In this document: positions 17,749-25,951 of the stretch, piece after piece | Layout: the number at the start of each line of letters is the position of its first letter | Numbering within the stretch: the stretch's first letter is position 1 | Source of the DNA: Paenibacillus macquariensis | Lineage (GTDB): Bacteria; Bacillota; Bacilli; Paenibacillales; Paenibacillaceae | Assembly (NCBI RefSeq): GCF_900156375.1 | Contig: NZ_FTNK01000008.1 | Location: forward strand, 186,001-250,000 | Reading direction: 5' to 3' | Length of the DNA stretch: 64,000 bases | Translations under genes and position numbers: made by a program | The notes under the pieces: generated by a model | The model's input: the letters and a program-made list of their open reading frames with translations, nothing else | What the model was told of the DNA's origin: nothing | Database searches by the model: none

Positions 17749-18255
17749 TTAAAACATCCCCAACCCAATAGCCTGTCCTTGACTCAAACTTTGCTGTACA
17801 TCAAGTACACGTTGATTCTCAGAACCTCGCCAGGTTAGCTTCAGATTCCTCTGTTCTAATTTGAACTTCCCATCGATGAGAACGTCGCAATATGATAGTA
17901 ACGCTAATCGAGAATCATCCGTTATAAGTTCCTCGTATGTATATCCTGACCAGATCCATATGTCTTTGCCAACACATTCGTTCTTTATTCTCTTCACGAG
18001 TCCCAATAATCCATCAACATTCTGGAAGGGCTCGCCTCCAAGTATCGAAAGACCAGATATCCTGACATATTCGATATTCAAATCACGGATGACCTGATCC
18101 TCGAAAGACTGCGTATATGGTGTGCCATAGTTGAAATTCCATGTGAGTGGATTGAAGCAGCCTTTACAATGATGCTGGCATCCTGATGTGAAGATGGAAT
18201 GGCGCAGTCCTGTGCCATTAATGACATCGAATTTCTTATAATCCGCTATATTCAT
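17749..18255 (-). CDS. nrdG: Anaerobic ribonucleotide reductase activating protein
   Basis: A radical-SAM enzyme of 168 residues. It uses a [4Fe-4S] cluster and S-adenosylmethionine to create the glycyl radical on NrdD. The cluster motif is C-x3-C-x2-C (GCQHHCKGCF, about residues 26-35), and the second typical block is LSILGGEPFQNVDGLL. The opening ADYKKFDVINGTGLRHSIFT is characteristic. It begins only four bases after the nrdD stop, so the two are translationally linked. Expression is probably from the promoter upstream of nrdD. Full length for the family. Confidence 0.95.
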   Translation of the reverse strand: MNIADYKKFDVINGTGLRHSIFTSGCQHHCKGCFNPLTWNFNYGTPYTQSFEDQVIRDLNIEYVRISGLSILGGEPFQNVDGLLGLVKRIKNECVGKDIWIWSGYTYEELITDDSRLALLSYCDVLIDGKFKLEQRNLKLTWRGSENQRVLDVQQSLSQGQAIGLGMF

Positions 18256-18259
18256 GGAG

Positions 18260-20449
18260 TCACATATGCTTTACGCGAGAGAGGACTTCTTTTTGTTTAC
18301 CCGCATTAAATGGTCTTTGACTTGGTTCGGATAAATACCCGCAGCAGCGTCTAATCACAGATGAGGTCTTTGGATTGCGGTTACCACAATTGGGACACTC
18401 GAATCCTGTGTTCGAAGCTTCAAACTCCCCTTCAAAGCCACATTCTAGACATTTGTCCGTTGGGGTATTCGTTCCGAAGTAAGGGATATTCTCATAAGCG
18501 AAATCCCATACAGCTTCTAATGCTTCTGGATTCTTCACAAGGGAATCGAATTCACAATAAGTGATAAATCCACCATTTGCGTGCTGAGGGTACTCTTTCT
18601 CGAAAGATATTTTTTCGAAAGGAGTCACTTTCTTGTTAACATCCAAGTGGAAAGAATTCGTGTAATATCCTTTGTCTGTGATGCCATCGATCACGCCGAA
18701 CTGCTCTTCATCGAGCTTGCAGAAGCGGTAGCATAATGATTCCGCTGGCGTGGAATATAGACTGAATCCGTATCCTGTTTCAATCTTCCATTGTTCTGTT
18801 CTGGCACTCATATACTTCACAATGTCTAAACCTTTTTGGCGAAGCATTGCATCATCGAACATATGTTGACCATATAAGGCCAGTATGGTTTCGTGAATGC
18901 CTATATATCCAAGGGAAATACTAGCTCTACCATTCTCTAATAAATGATCAATCGTATCCTCCGGTTGAAGTCGACTACCTGCGGCTCCCTCCATATAAAG
19001 AATAGGGGCAACTTTGGCTTTGACGCCTTTCAATCGTTGTACGCGATACATAAGACCTTCTTTGCAAGTATCGAGTAAATCGTCGAGTAATGAATAGAAT
19101 GCTTCTTCAGACCCGTTAGCTCGAATGGCAATTCGAGGGAGATTGGCTGTTACGACACCCATATTGAATCTACCATCATGAATGGCTTCTCCATTCTCCT
19201 CGTATACACCTAGGAAGGACCTGCATCCCATAGGGAACTTGAAGGAGCCTGTAATCTCTTTCACTTTGGGTACGGAGATAATGTCTGGGTACATGCGCAG
19301 TGTGCTACATTTTAAAGCCAATTGTTTAATATCATAATTAGGATCTTGAGGTTTCAGGTTTACGCCTTCTTCGATGCCAAAGATTAGTTTAGGGAATACC
19401 GGTGTCTTTCCGTCTTTGCCAAGACCTCTAATTCTATTCTTCAGGATGGCGATTTGAATCTGTCGCTCTGCCCAAGACGTTCCTCTACCGAATCCGAAAG
19501 TACTGAATGGGGTCTGACCGTTCGCACTTACTAGGGTATTGATCTCATACTCAAGGGATTGAAAGGCGTCGAAGGTTTCCTTCTCTGTCAGTTTCTCGGC
19601 ATAATCGAAACATCGTGGATACTGTGCATGTAGTTCTTGATTGTCATAAGAAATGTCCAAAATATCGATTGTACTGGAATCTAGCATGTACAACCAATGA
19701 AGTCCGTTTCTGTAATGTTTCTTGTAAGAACGTTCGACGTAAGGGGCTAAAATGACATCAATCTCATTTATCGTATTTCCACCATAGATATGGCTAGCAA
19801 CTTGGGCAATAATCTGTGCTGTAATCGCGGTAGCGGTTGTAATGGATTTAGGTGTTTCGATCTGAGCATTACCGAGCTTGAATCCATTCTCTAACATGCC
19901 CTTCAGATCAATCAACATGCAATTATAGATAGGGAAATACGGGCTATAATCTTGATCGTGAAAATGTAGATGCCCCTGATTATGCGCCTCTACGACTTTT
20001 TTAGGAATCATATAGGTCTGAGCGAAGTCTTTCGCCATGATTCCTGCGAGCAAGTCTCTTTGCGTTGGAATCGTGGCGCCGTCTTTATTCGAGTTCTCTT
20101 TCAATATTTCTTCATTCGTCAGGTCGAGTAGACCTTGTACTTTCTTGTCCAGACTGCCTCGTTCACGCCTCTTCAGCGTCCGAATCTCACGATATCCTAT
20201 GTACTCTTCAGCGGCGTCTTTTCTCTTACTATTCATGAGTGCAGATTGCACTTCATCTTGAATATGTTCAATATCAATCTTTTCGAATTTAGATATTTTG
20301 TGAGTTACTTTATCAGCGATTCGCTGAGCGATATCCATATCTATTTTCTTCTCAGTTCTATCCATGGCTTTACATATAGCATCAATAATTTTCTGTTGGT
20401 TAAAGGAAACTTCAGATCCATCTCGTTTGATAACTAACGTAACAATCAC
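18260..20449 (-). CDS. nrdD: Anaerobic ribonucleoside-triphosphate reductase
   Basis: 729 residues; reduces ribonucleotides to deoxyribonucleotides without oxygen. Residues 1-95 are an ATP-cone (VIKRDGSEVSFNQQKIIDAI) for allosteric control. The C-terminus has four zinc cysteines (CLECGFEG...CPNCGNR) and the glycyl-radical motif RRCCGYL with the radical glycine near 704. The active-site region includes PIYNCMLIDLKGML. The annotated start is GTG 20449, but the AAGGGG just before it touches the start codon, so the true start may be a few codons inside. It is followed by nrdG. An FNR-type site and extended -10 upstream suggest oxygen control. Confidence 0.95.
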   Translation of the reverse strand: MIVTLVIKRDGSEVSFNQQKIIDAICKAMDRTEKKIDMDIAQRIADKVTHKISKFEKIDIEHIQDEVQSALMNSKRKDAAEEYIGYREIRTLKRRERGSLDKKVQGLLDLTNEEILKENSNKDGATIPTQRDLLAGIMAKDFAQTYMIPKKVVEAHNQGHLHFHDQDYSPYFPIYNCMLIDLKGMLENGFKLGNAQIETPKSITTATAITAQIIAQVASHIYGGNTINEIDVILAPYVERSYKKHYRNGLHWLYMLDSSTIDILDISYDNQELHAQYPRCFDYAEKLTEKETFDAFQSLEYEINTLVSANGQTPFSTFGFGRGTSWAERQIQIAILKNRIRGLGKDGKTPVFPKLIFGIEEGVNLKPQDPNYDIKQLALKCSTLRMYPDIISVPKVKEITGSFKFPMGCRSFLGVYEENGEAIHDGRFNMGVVTANLPRIAIRANGSEEAFYSLLDDLLDTCKEGLMYRVQRLKGVKAKVAPILYMEGAAGSRLQPEDTIDHLLENGRASISLGYIGIHETILALYGQHMFDDAMLRQKGLDIVKYMSARTEQWKIETGYGFSLYSTPAESLCYRFCKLDEEQFGVIDGITDKGYYTNSFHLDVNKKVTPFEKISFEKEYPQHANGGFITYCEFDSLVKNPEALEAVWDFAYENIPYFGTNTPTDKCLECGFEGEFEASNTGFECPNCGNRNPKTSSVIRRCCGYLSEPSQRPFNAGKQKEVLSRVKHM

Positions 20450-20473
20450 CCCTTATCCCGTTCTTGTCCCGTG

Positions 20474-20517
20474 AGTATATCATTTCAAATTGAGTTGATT
20501 TTGTTACATTTGTCACA
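20474..20517 (-). promoter_or_regulatory. Candidate FNR-activated promoter of nrdDG
   Basis: Read on the minus strand, TGTGACAAATGTAACA (20502-20517) fits the FNR/Crp dyad TGTGA-N6-TCACA with one mismatch. It is followed after 22 bases by an extended -10, TGATATACT (20474-20482). The dyad centre then falls at about -41.5 to -42.5, the standard class II activator position, and no good -35 is present. This places the anaerobic reductase under an oxygen-responsive regulator. Confidence 0.6.
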
Positions 20518-20629
20518 TTGTTTTCATTCATTTTAAGAAATTAAAATTCGAAAAGATGTCGCTTGACACGTTCACTTGGGATCCGTGGGAATTCGTACAA
20601 TATATATCAATTGAAGGAGGATCTTGAAC

Positions 20630-20650
20630 ATGGTAGACTTCATCAAATAG
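20630..20650 (+). CDS. Six-codon leader ORF (MVDFIK) with a strong ribosome site
   Basis: ATG 20630 to TAG 20650 encodes MVDFIK. AAGGAGG at 20614-20620 lies nine bases upstream, better than the sites of most genes here. It sits 60 bases before the AraC-family start, in the same frame but separated from it by a stop. An in-frame TTG at 20624 could lengthen it by two codons. It may be a translated leader or the scar of a longer N-terminus. Confidence 0.35.
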   Translation: MVDFIK

Positions 20651-20709
20651 AAGGTTTTATTACATATTTAGATATATTCAACATACTGTCTATTGCAGGA
20701 GGAGCACAG

Positions 20710-21549
20710 ATGATGGCCATATTTCAATATAATCCATTTCGACCTTACAAATCGCCTTCACACCTTCATCTTCTGTTCTGGGGGAAAGAAGATTGCGTGC
20801 CGGGGCATACCGTTGGGCCGTGCGTCAGGGATGTATACAAGATTCATTTCATACATAAAGGCAAAGGAATTGTTCGTGTAGGTACAGAAACAAAGACGCT
20901 TGTGGCAGGACAAGGATTCCTGATCATTCCTAACGTTGTCTATTATTATGAAGCAGACCATGATGAACCATGGACGTATTCGTGGATCGGATTTGAAGGG
21001 ACGGATGTGCCAGAGATTGTGAGTCGGACCTTATTGTCTCCAGTGCAACCTGTTTTTCCGATGGATAATAGAATGATGCCTACGTTATATGATCAATTAT
21101 CAAGCGTTGATCTGACGAGTGGAGCCGTTGATTTGAGATTGCAAGCTATTCTGTACGAATTCATGGCATCATGGGTAGAAGTAACTTCTGATTCTTCCTC
21201 ACCTGTATTGATATCGGGTAGACAAGAAGCTTATGTGCATCAGATGCTTGAATTCTTACATACGCACTATAGCGAAGACATTTCATTGGAGAGTCATGCA
21301 GATGGTCTGGGACTTGACCGTAAGCATTTAAGTGTGATTTTCAAAAAAGCACTCGACGTTCCACCTCGTCAATACTTACTACATTACCGTATGGATAAGG
21401 CTTGTGAATTACTTAGATTGAGAGAATTCACTGTTGGTGAGGTAGCAAGATCCGTTGGATATCAGGACCCGTTGTTATTCTCGCGGATGTTCAAGAAGGT
21501 AAAAGGAGTTTCTCCGAAGAAGTATCACAATAGTATTCATAAATCATAA
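20710..21549 (+). CDS. AraC family transcriptional regulator
   Basis: About 279 residues. The N-terminal half (10-120) is a cupin-type ligand domain (HFIHKGKGIVRVGTETKTLVAGQGFLIIP, then YYEADHDEPWTYSWIGFEG), common in AraC regulators of sugar metabolism. The C-terminal double helix-turn-helix (about 180-279) reads LESHADGLGLDRKHLSVIFKKAL and VGEVARSVGYQDPLLFSRMFKKVKGVSPKKY. ATG 20710 follows AGGAGG by six bases; a longer frame to 20563 has no ribosome site at its start and contains the leader region. An aldo/keto reductase follows 97 bases later on the same strand and may be a target. Ligand unknown. Confidence 0.87.
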   Translation: MMAIFQYNPFRPYKSPSHLHLLFWGKEDCVPGHTVGPCVRDVYKIHFIHKGKGIVRVGTETKTLVAGQGFLIIPNVVYYYEADHDEPWTYSWIGFEGTDVPEIVSRTLLSPVQPVFPMDNRMMPTLYDQLSSVDLTSGAVDLRLQAILYEFMASWVEVTSDSSSPVLISGRQEAYVHQMLEFLHTHYSEDISLESHADGLGLDRKHLSVIFKKALDVPPRQYLLHYRMDKACELLRLREFTVGEVARSVGYQDPLLFSRMFKKVKGVSPKKYHNSIHKS

Positions 21550-21646
21550 ATCAGACATTAATCCATAAAATGCGTCCTTCCTGTTATGGGATGTTATCCA
21601 TGGGGTGCCTATAATAAGGTTCATAATAGTGAAGGAGTGATTAGCA

Positions 21647-22636
21647 ATGGTATATTCAGCAGATGATAAGCGTTATGAAATGATGACATATAGAAGATGT
21701 GGGAAAAGTGGATTGAAGTTACCGACGATTTCACTTGGACTGTGGCATAATTTCGGTGGGATAGATACGTTTGAGAATGGACGAGCTATGATAAGAAGAG
21801 CGTTCGATTTGGGGATTACTCATTTCGATCTAGCCAACAACTATGGCCCGCCCGCAGGTTCAGCAGAGGAGACTTTCGGTAGACTTTTAAGAGAAGACCT
21901 TAAGGCTTATCGTGATGAGATGATTATCTCGACCAAAGCGGGATATTACATGTGGCCGGGACCATATGGAGAATGGGGATCCAAGAAAAGCCTCGTTGCC
22001 AGTCTGGATCAAAGCTTAACTAGATTAGGACTCGACTATGTGGATATTTACTATCACCATAGACCAGATCAAGATACCCCTCTTGAAGAGACGATGGCTG
22101 CGCTGGATTTAATCGTTCGTCAAGGGAAGGCCCTCTATGTTGGTCTTTCGAATTATTCACCTGAGATGACGATCGAAGCCTCTCGTATTCTGAGAAGACT
22201 AGGAACGCCATGCTTGATTCACCAACCACAATATTCGATGTTAGGGCGCGGTCCTGAACAAGGCTTACTGAGTGTACTAGAGGAGGAAGGAATAGGCTCT
22301 ATTGCGTTCTCTCCTCTGCATAAAGGAATTCTGACGGATCGTTACTTAAATGGAATCACGGCAGACTCGAGAGCTGCTGGTCCGAGCGTATTCATGAATC
22401 CATCGGAACTGACAGAAGAGTTATTGGCTAAGGTAGCCAAACTTAATGATATGGCATTGGAACGCGGACAGAAGCTGTCCCAAATGGCATTAGCTTGGAC
22501 ACTTCGCGGTGGACATGTTACTTCTGCCCTGATTGGGGCAAGTAAGGTTAGCCAAATTGAAGATGCTGTAGGCACAATCAATAATCTATCCTTCACCGAC
22601 GAGGAACTTACACGAATCGATCAAATATTGGCTTGA
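21647..22636 (+). CDS. Aldo/keto reductase (YghZ/glyceraldehyde-3-phosphate reductase-like)
   Basis: 329 residues, NADPH-dependent carbonyl reductase of the AKR fold. The opening YRRCGKSGLKLPTISLGLWHNFG and GITHFDLANNYGPPAGSAEETFG (catalytic Asp and Tyr), then IISTKAGYYMWPGPYG, are characteristic of the YghZ/Gpr subgroup (AKR14-like), whose E. coli member reduces L-glyceraldehyde 3-phosphate and methylglyoxal. The catalytic His is in DIYYHHRPD. GAAGGAG lies just before the ATG. It follows the AraC regulator and ends at a terminator, so a regulator-enzyme unit is plausible. Confidence 0.88.
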   Translation: MVYSADDKRYEMMTYRRCGKSGLKLPTISLGLWHNFGGIDTFENGRAMIRRAFDLGITHFDLANNYGPPAGSAEETFGRLLREDLKAYRDEMIISTKAGYYMWPGPYGEWGSKKSLVASLDQSLTRLGLDYVDIYYHHRPDQDTPLEETMAALDLIVRQGKALYVGLSNYSPEMTIEASRILRRLGTPCLIHQPQYSMLGRGPEQGLLSVLEEEGIGSIAFSPLHKGILTDRYLNGITADSRAAGPSVFMNPSELTEELLAKVAKLNDMALERGQKLSQMALAWTLRGGHVTSALIGASKVSQIEDAVGTINNLSFTDEELTRIDQILA

Positions 22637-22655
22637 TATTAATAGATATACTGGG

Positions 22656-22697
22656 AGGAACATCGATGACGACTAAGGTCAATCGATGTTCCTTTTT
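22656..22697 (+). terminator. Rho-independent terminator
   Basis: AGGAACATCGAT / ATCGATGTTCCT stem with 14-base loop and following T run, 19 bases after the aldo/keto reductase stop. Confidence 0.87.
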
Positions 22698-22781
22698 CCT
22701 GTGAGAATATTTATGATAAAATAAGTTGTTGGTTCATAATAAGAGATCGGCGCATAAGAAGTACAAAAGGAGATAACCTAT

Positions 22782-23795
22782 ATGTCTGAAGCGATTGAAG
22801 TGTTTAGAGGGGAATTTGTTGAGAGTTCACACCACATTCACGTAGCTGTAGTAAACCATGAAGGAAAGCTACTGTACTCATATGGAGATCCGAACCGTTT
22901 GACGTTTCCGCGTTCGGCTATGAAGCCATTTCAAGCCGTTCCACTTGTAGAGACGGGAACAGCGAAGGCATTGGGATATAGCGCTGCGGAGATTTCAATA
23001 AGTTGTGCATCCCATAGTGGGGAACCCATTCATCGTGAAGCAGTGATGAACATTCTTGGAAGAGCTAACTTGATAGAAAGTGATTTACAGTGTGGAACTC
23101 ATGTGCCGAGGGATACAGCTAGTTACAAGGAGCTGATTCGAGAAGGGAAGGAACTCACACCCGTATTCAGTAATTGCTCGGGTAAGCATTCTGGGATGCT
23201 GGCTACAGCGGTGCATATGAATGAGGATATTCGCACGTACCCTGAGATTGGGCATCCAGTTCAACAGCGAATTCTAAGTGTGATTGAAGAAGTCTGTCAG
23301 TATCCTAAGGAGCAAATAGGTATTAGTGTAGATGGTTGTGGTCTGCCAGTACACCAGATCCCACTCTATAATGCTGCACTGGGTTTCGCTCGATTGGCAC
23401 ACCCAGAGGGAACCGTAACTGAGGGAAGAGCAATGGCGTTATCCACCATCCGTGATGCGATGATGGAGCGTCCAGAGATGGTTGCTGGAACGAAACGGTT
23501 CGATACAGATGTCATGAGAACTTTTAAAGGGAACATTGTCGCTAAACTAGGGGCTGAAGGGGTACAGTGCATAGGCATCGTCGATCGCGGTATTGGCATT
23601 GCCATTAAGACTGAAGATGGAACTGATCGTGCAGCAGGCGTTGCGGCGATGGAAGTGTTAAGACAACTGGGGATCGGTGACGAGACCACAAATGAATTAT
23701 TGAAAGATTACATTCATGCACCAGTACTGAATGCGAGAAATGCAAAGATAGGTGTTGTGAAGGCGAATTTTGTTTTGAACCCAGCTACGAGGTAG
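22782..23795 (+). CDS. Asparaginase (Rhizobium-type, PF06089 family)
   Basis: 337 residues. The family is not homologous to E. coli AnsA/AnsB and was typified by Rhizobium etli asparaginase; recent structures place it in the serine-hydrolase-like fold. Seen here: FRGEFVESSHHIHVAVVN, the serine-lysine region FPRSAMKPFQAVPLVETGTA (about 44-63), SCASHSGEP, and VFSNCSGKHSGMLA (about 129-142) with the zinc-site cysteines and lysine described in the family. VDGCGLPVH is a further conserved block. It converts asparagine to aspartate and ammonia in the cytoplasm (no signal peptide). AGGAG precedes the ATG; monocistronic between two terminators. Confidence 0.88.
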   Translation: MSEAIEVFRGEFVESSHHIHVAVVNHEGKLLYSYGDPNRLTFPRSAMKPFQAVPLVETGTAKALGYSAAEISISCASHSGEPIHREAVMNILGRANLIESDLQCGTHVPRDTASYKELIREGKELTPVFSNCSGKHSGMLATAVHMNEDIRTYPEIGHPVQQRILSVIEEVCQYPKEQIGISVDGCGLPVHQIPLYNAALGFARLAHPEGTVTEGRAMALSTIRDAMMERPEMVAGTKRFDTDVMRTFKGNIVAKLGAEGVQCIGIVDRGIGIAIKTEDGTDRAAGVAAMEVLRQLGIGDETTNELLKDYIHAPVLNARNAKIGVVKANFVLNPATR

Positions 23796-23827
23796 TCCGA
23801 ATCTTATTAATAGCATGAGAAAAGTTG

Positions 23828-23866
23828 AAACCCACTCTGAGATCGTAATTCAGGGTGGGTTTTTGT
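23828..23866 (+). terminator. Rho-independent terminator
   Basis: AAACCCACTCTGA / TCAGGGTGGGTTT stem with T run, after the asparaginase gene (one G-T pair). Confidence 0.9.
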
Positions 23867-24012
23867 TATTTTTTAGAAATGTAGCGGTCGTTTATTAATA
23901 TAAATACTGGGTTATAAAGAAATTTTATCTATAAATAGAATATTGGAATATTTTATAATATAATTATTCAGTTAGGTTAATTAGCATTAATACATATCTC
24001 ATGGAGGTTCAA

Positions 24013-24846
24013 ATGAAAAAGAGATCAATCATTACCGGAAAGATCATATTGACCTTTGTTATCTTTGCTGTTCTATTAGCTTTAGGATCGATGTTACTTT
24101 CTATTTCTATCGGGGGTGAAATTACTCCATCAGATTCACGGCTTATTTCAACGGTAAGTATGATCCTCGCACCATTCTTAACATATATGTTTTTTGAGAA
24201 AAAGAATAAATGGAGTATGGGATTACAACAATCTTATGCTGTGAAAAGTACGGTACAAGGATTACTGGCAGGCATTTTATTAATAAGCCTAAGCTTTCTA
24301 GCGATTTGGCTGTTTAATGGGTTACACATCAACTCCATTCAATATGATTCCGAAACACTTCGGGGGGTTGGCATCAGCTTTGTTTTGTTTATTTTAGTAG
24401 CGTTTAGTGAAGAAATCTTATTTCGGGGTTATATTCAAGGATTGTTAAGAAATCATTATGGAGCAAATATAGCTATTATCCATTCTTCTATCCTGTTCGC
24501 ATTACTACATATTATGAATCCTGGAATTTTATCAACGCCCTTTACTCTCATTAATATATTTCTAATTGGAATATTTTTTGCGATTACACGTGAATTGACA
24601 GGTGGGATATGGTTACCAATTGGATTTCACCTAACATGGAATTTCTTCCAAGGAAATATTTTTGGATTCGCAGTCTCAGGTACCGATAGTAAAACGATTA
24701 TCTCAATAAGTTCACAAGGAAACAGTCTCATTTCAGGCGGAGAATTTGGTGCAGAGGGAAGTATTCTAGCTACGGTGATCATCTTAATTGCATGCATAAT
24801 TGTCATAAGATTAAGAAAAACGAAGTCGGCGCCATTGTCTTTCTGA
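24013..24846 (+). CDS. CPBP family intramembrane metalloprotease
   Basis: About 277 residues with some eight membrane segments. The family motifs are present in order: SEEILFRGYIQGLL (the EExxxR motif), HSSILFALLHIMNP (FxxxH type), and HLTWNFFQGN (HxxxN type). Proteins of this CAAX-protease/bacteriocin-processing group cleave membrane-embedded substrates or confer bacteriocin immunity. ATG 24013 follows GGAGG by five bases; the upstream in-frame ATG at 24001 overlaps that site. It converges on the four-gene membrane-protein cluster at 24934-27055 and shares a hairpin with it; a functional link is possible but unproven. Confidence 0.85.
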   Translation: MKKRSIITGKIILTFVIFAVLLALGSMLLSISIGGEITPSDSRLISTVSMILAPFLTYMFFEKKNKWSMGLQQSYAVKSTVQGLLAGILLISLSFLAIWLFNGLHINSIQYDSETLRGVGISFVLFILVAFSEEILFRGYIQGLLRNHYGANIAIIHSSILFALLHIMNPGILSTPFTLINIFLIGIFFAITRELTGGIWLPIGFHLTWNFFQGNIFGFAVSGTDSKTIISISSQGNSLISGGEFGAEGSILATVIILIACIIVIRLRKTKSAPLSF

Positions 24847-24881
24847 CTAATTAGCTAGTGTTTATCGCTTTATGCGTGGCA

Positions 24882-24934
24882 TAACAAATAGAAGCCCGAA
24901 CCACCTTCTGTGGTTTAGGGCCTCTATTTGTTAT
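24882..24934. terminator. Long bidirectional stem-loop between CPBP gene and paralogue cluster
   Basis: AACAAATAGAAGCCCGAA and its imperfect complement ending TCTATTTGTT form an interrupted stem of about 20 pairs. It lies between the convergent stops at 24846 and 24934; the right end overlaps the last gene's stop. The T run is short, so strength is uncertain. Confidence 0.65.
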
Positions 24935-25392
24935 TACGATTGCCGAATAAGGGATCCTCTTGTGTATACTGTTGTCGGGACAGGTCCATCATACTGAACA
25001 GAAGTAGGAAGTTCCGTCTTCAGTCCATAGTTTGATTCAATTTGATGTATGAGGGTCTCATCTACATACGGTATGCCGTATTGACGAGCTTCTAATCGAG
25101 TTAAGAATTCTTTTCTAATGTTAAAAGCGTGTATCATAGACGTAAAGGCACCGATTAAAAGAGAATATGACCATACATAAGTTAAAATATTTGAGTTGAT
25201 CTTAAACAGTATATCAATGAACACAAGAAAAAAAGGGATTGCATAGAGTGTTCCATACAGAGTCCAGCGCTTATGTTGTACTCTCCACCCTACATATATA
25301 AAGGCAATCCAGTTAAAATAGAAGGTGAAGGGTAACAATATCCACCATGACCGTGCTATTTTCCACAACAATCCTTTAGGTTGCCTATTCAC
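24934..25392 (-). CDS. Tandem membrane-protein paralogue 1 (RQS-tail family)
   Basis: 152 residues, unnamed family. It is the last of four leftward paralogues. Layout: basic N-terminus, SWWILLPFTFYFNWIAFIY (first membrane helix, about 15-35), VQHKRWTLYG then a second helix YAIPFFLVFIDILF, a third helix near 72-90, then RKEFLTRLEA, HQIESNYGL and a C-terminal tail PVPTTVYTRGSLIRQS. Shared features with its neighbours are the SWWILL start, the K-x-W-x-x-YG turn, (I/V)RKE(F/Y)L-x-RLE, and the last residues. GTG start with GGAGG ten bases upstream. Not recognised from characterised proteins; the conserved extreme C-terminus suggests a specific interaction or processing site. Confidence 0.75.
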   Translation of the reverse strand: MNRQPKGLLWKIARSWWILLPFTFYFNWIAFIYVGWRVQHKRWTLYGTLYAIPFFLVFIDILFKINSNILTYVWSYSLLIGAFTSMIHAFNIRKEFLTRLEARQYGIPYVDETLIHQIESNYGLKTELPTSVQYDGPVPTTVYTRGSLIRQS

Positions 25393-25445
25393 TATTGATA
25401 AACCTCCAAGTCCAAATCATCCTATTTCCTATTCTAATGTTCATA

Positions 25446-25901
25446 TTATGATTGCCGAGTGAGTGGCCCTCTGTCAGAAACCGTTGACGGTACAGGTCTA
25501 TTAGAATGAACCGCTTCAGGAAGATCTGGTCCTAGCCCATATTCAGATTCAATCTGATGTGTAAGCGTCGCATCTGCATATTTCTTGGCCAACTCACTAG
25601 CTTCTAATCGGATTAGGAATTCTTTCCTAATCTTAAAGGCATGTGAAATAGAAATGACACCACCAACTAGAAAGACGCCACCCCATAAAGTATTAACACT
25701 TTTGCTCTCAATAAATGAATCACTTACTAAACTCAAAAAGAAGGGGATAGAATATATCAAGCCATACTTTGTCCAACTTTTGTTCTTCACTTTCATACCA
25801 ATATACAAAAAGGAAACCCAATTTAATATAAAGGTGAAGGTTAGTAAAATCCACCAAGATTGTCTTAAATTCCACAAGAATCCCTTACGCGTCTTATTCA
25901 T
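25446..25901 (-). CDS. Tandem membrane-protein paralogue 2 (RQS-tail family)
   Basis: 151 residues. Same layout as its neighbours: SWWILLTFTFILNWVSFLYIG (helix 1), KNKSWTKYGLIYSIPFFLSLV (helix 2), GGVFLVGGVISISHAF (helix 3), then KIRKEFLIRLEA, HQIESEYGL and a tail PVPSTVSDRGPLTRQS. ATG with GGGAGG nine bases upstream. It differs from paralogues 1 and 3 in having T for I in the last motif (LTRQS). Gaps of 50-55 bases separate each member, each with its own ribosome site, so all four may be co-transcribed from above 27055. Confidence 0.75.
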   Translation of the reverse strand: MNKTRKGFLWNLRQSWWILLTFTFILNWVSFLYIGMKVKNKSWTKYGLIYSIPFFLSLVSDSFIESKSVNTLWGGVFLVGGVISISHAFKIRKEFLIRLEASELAKKYADATLTHQIESEYGLGPDLPEAVHSNRPVPSTVSDRGPLTRQS

Positions 25902-25951
25902 TGTAAATCGCCTCCCAATAACCCAATTGCCTTACGAGTGCTATTGTTAAA

